DNA of 64,000 bases from BD2-11 sp965221785. GTDB taxonomy: Bacteria > Gemmatimonadota > Gemmatimonadetes > Longimicrobiales > Gaopeijiaceae. A program made the translations under genes and the position numbers. This document shows, piece by piece, positions 63,741 to 64,000 of this stretch. Below the pieces are notes generated by a model. That model searched no databases. It was not told where the DNA came from and saw only the letters and a list, made by a program, of their open reading frames with translations. Position 1 is the first letter of the stretch, and each line of letters opens with the position of its first letter. Location of the stretch: NCBI GenBank assembly GCA_965221785.1, contig CBDCSR010000003.1:682001-746000 (forward strand), written 5' to 3'.

Positions 63741-64000
63741 ATGAAGATGCCCGGCTCGATTCCCGCCCTGACCCTGCTCGCGGTGCTCGGTTGTACCGAC
63801 GCGCCCGAGCCACCGCCGTTCGCCGCGGTGGCCGACTCGCGCCAGCTCATGCTGTCGGTCATCGAGCCGGCGGCGGAGGTGTACTGGGACGCAGTGGGCG
63901 TGATCATGGACGAGGAAGGCACGCGCCACCTCGAGCCCGCTACCGCCGGGGAGTGGGAGGCCGTTGAAAACGCGGCCTTCGTGCTGGCGGAGTCCGGCAA
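63741..64000 (+). CDS. Lipoprotein, 3' end cut by the window
   Basis: The first 86 codons of a lipoprotein gene are present. The signal peptide ends in the lipobox LLAVLGC and is followed by a Pro-rich spacer. The mature part starts SRQLMLSVIEPAAEVYWDAV and continues with WEAVENAAFVLAESG, helical segments in the style of haem-free or cytochrome c'-like four-helix bundles found as lipoproteins in soil and marine bacteria. The family name is not known to me, and no CXXCH motif is seen in the visible part. Confidence 0.68.
   Translation, partial: MKMPGSIPALTLLAVLGCTDAPEPPPFAAVADSRQLMLSVIEPAAEVYWDAVGVIMDEEGTRHLEPATAGEWEAVENAAFVLAESG

Overview
The window is a GC-rich, gene-dense bacterial chromosome segment with about 59 supported genes and no tRNA, rRNA, CRISPR array, insertion sequence or phage gene that I could recognise. 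The gene content fits Gemmatimonadota or a close relative: a complete alternative complex III (actABCDEF), a GWxTD-domain protein, YpdA-type reductase, two six-bladed beta-propeller lipoproteins, exported DinB, D-aminoacylase and serine hydrolase genes. That placement is inference from gene content only.

Layout. 0-9.7 kb: glycine cleavage genes gcvH-gcvP with a metallo-hydrolase (minus strand), then acyl-CoA dehydrogenase, tatA, a TrmJ-like methyltransferase, an odd GGDEF protein and hisN (plus), then a beta-propeller lipoprotein. 9.7-17.3 kb: the actABCDEF operon (minus), a quinol:cytochrome c oxidoreductase. 17.6-28.4 kb: GWxTD protein, AbrB-type regulator, a luxE-luxC fatty-acid reductase pair without luciferase, ypdA, ygfZ and lon. 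28.7-38.8 kb: gamma-glutamyltransferase, Nudix hydrolase, second beta-propeller lipoprotein, ETF-quinone oxidoreductase lacking one iron-sulfur ligand, an AAA+/VWA pair, exported DinB and mutY. 38.8-42.2 kb: a haem operon hemA-hemB-HmuY-like-hypothetical.

42.4-58 kb is the most unusual part: a same-strand run of ferredoxin, Mrp-type P-loop ATPase, zinc-ribbon/PCP_red protein, small membrane protein, double universal-stress/PCP_red protein, radical SAM-SPASM/PCP_red protein, CydA-like membrane cytochrome without CydB, three c-type cytochrome genes (the third frameshifted and ending in an ethylbenzene-dehydrogenase-like haem domain), a type 1 copper lipoprotein and coxBACD. It ends in a strong terminator hairpin. 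Its second half starts behind a perfect-consensus TTGACA/TATAAT promoter with a roughly 240-base leader. I read this as a respiratory module in which a bd-superfamily protein and dedicated c-type cytochromes feed an A1-type haem-copper oxidase, with maturation or regulatory genes upstream that share the PCP_red domain. With the act operon it gives the cell two possible ways to reduce cytochrome c.

58.2-64 kb: an internally duplicated membrane protein, D-aminoacylase-like amidohydrolase, a two-helix membrane protein, a Trm112-like protein, a DUF192 lipoprotein, a class C beta-lactamase-type serine hydrolase and a lipoprotein gene cut by the window end.
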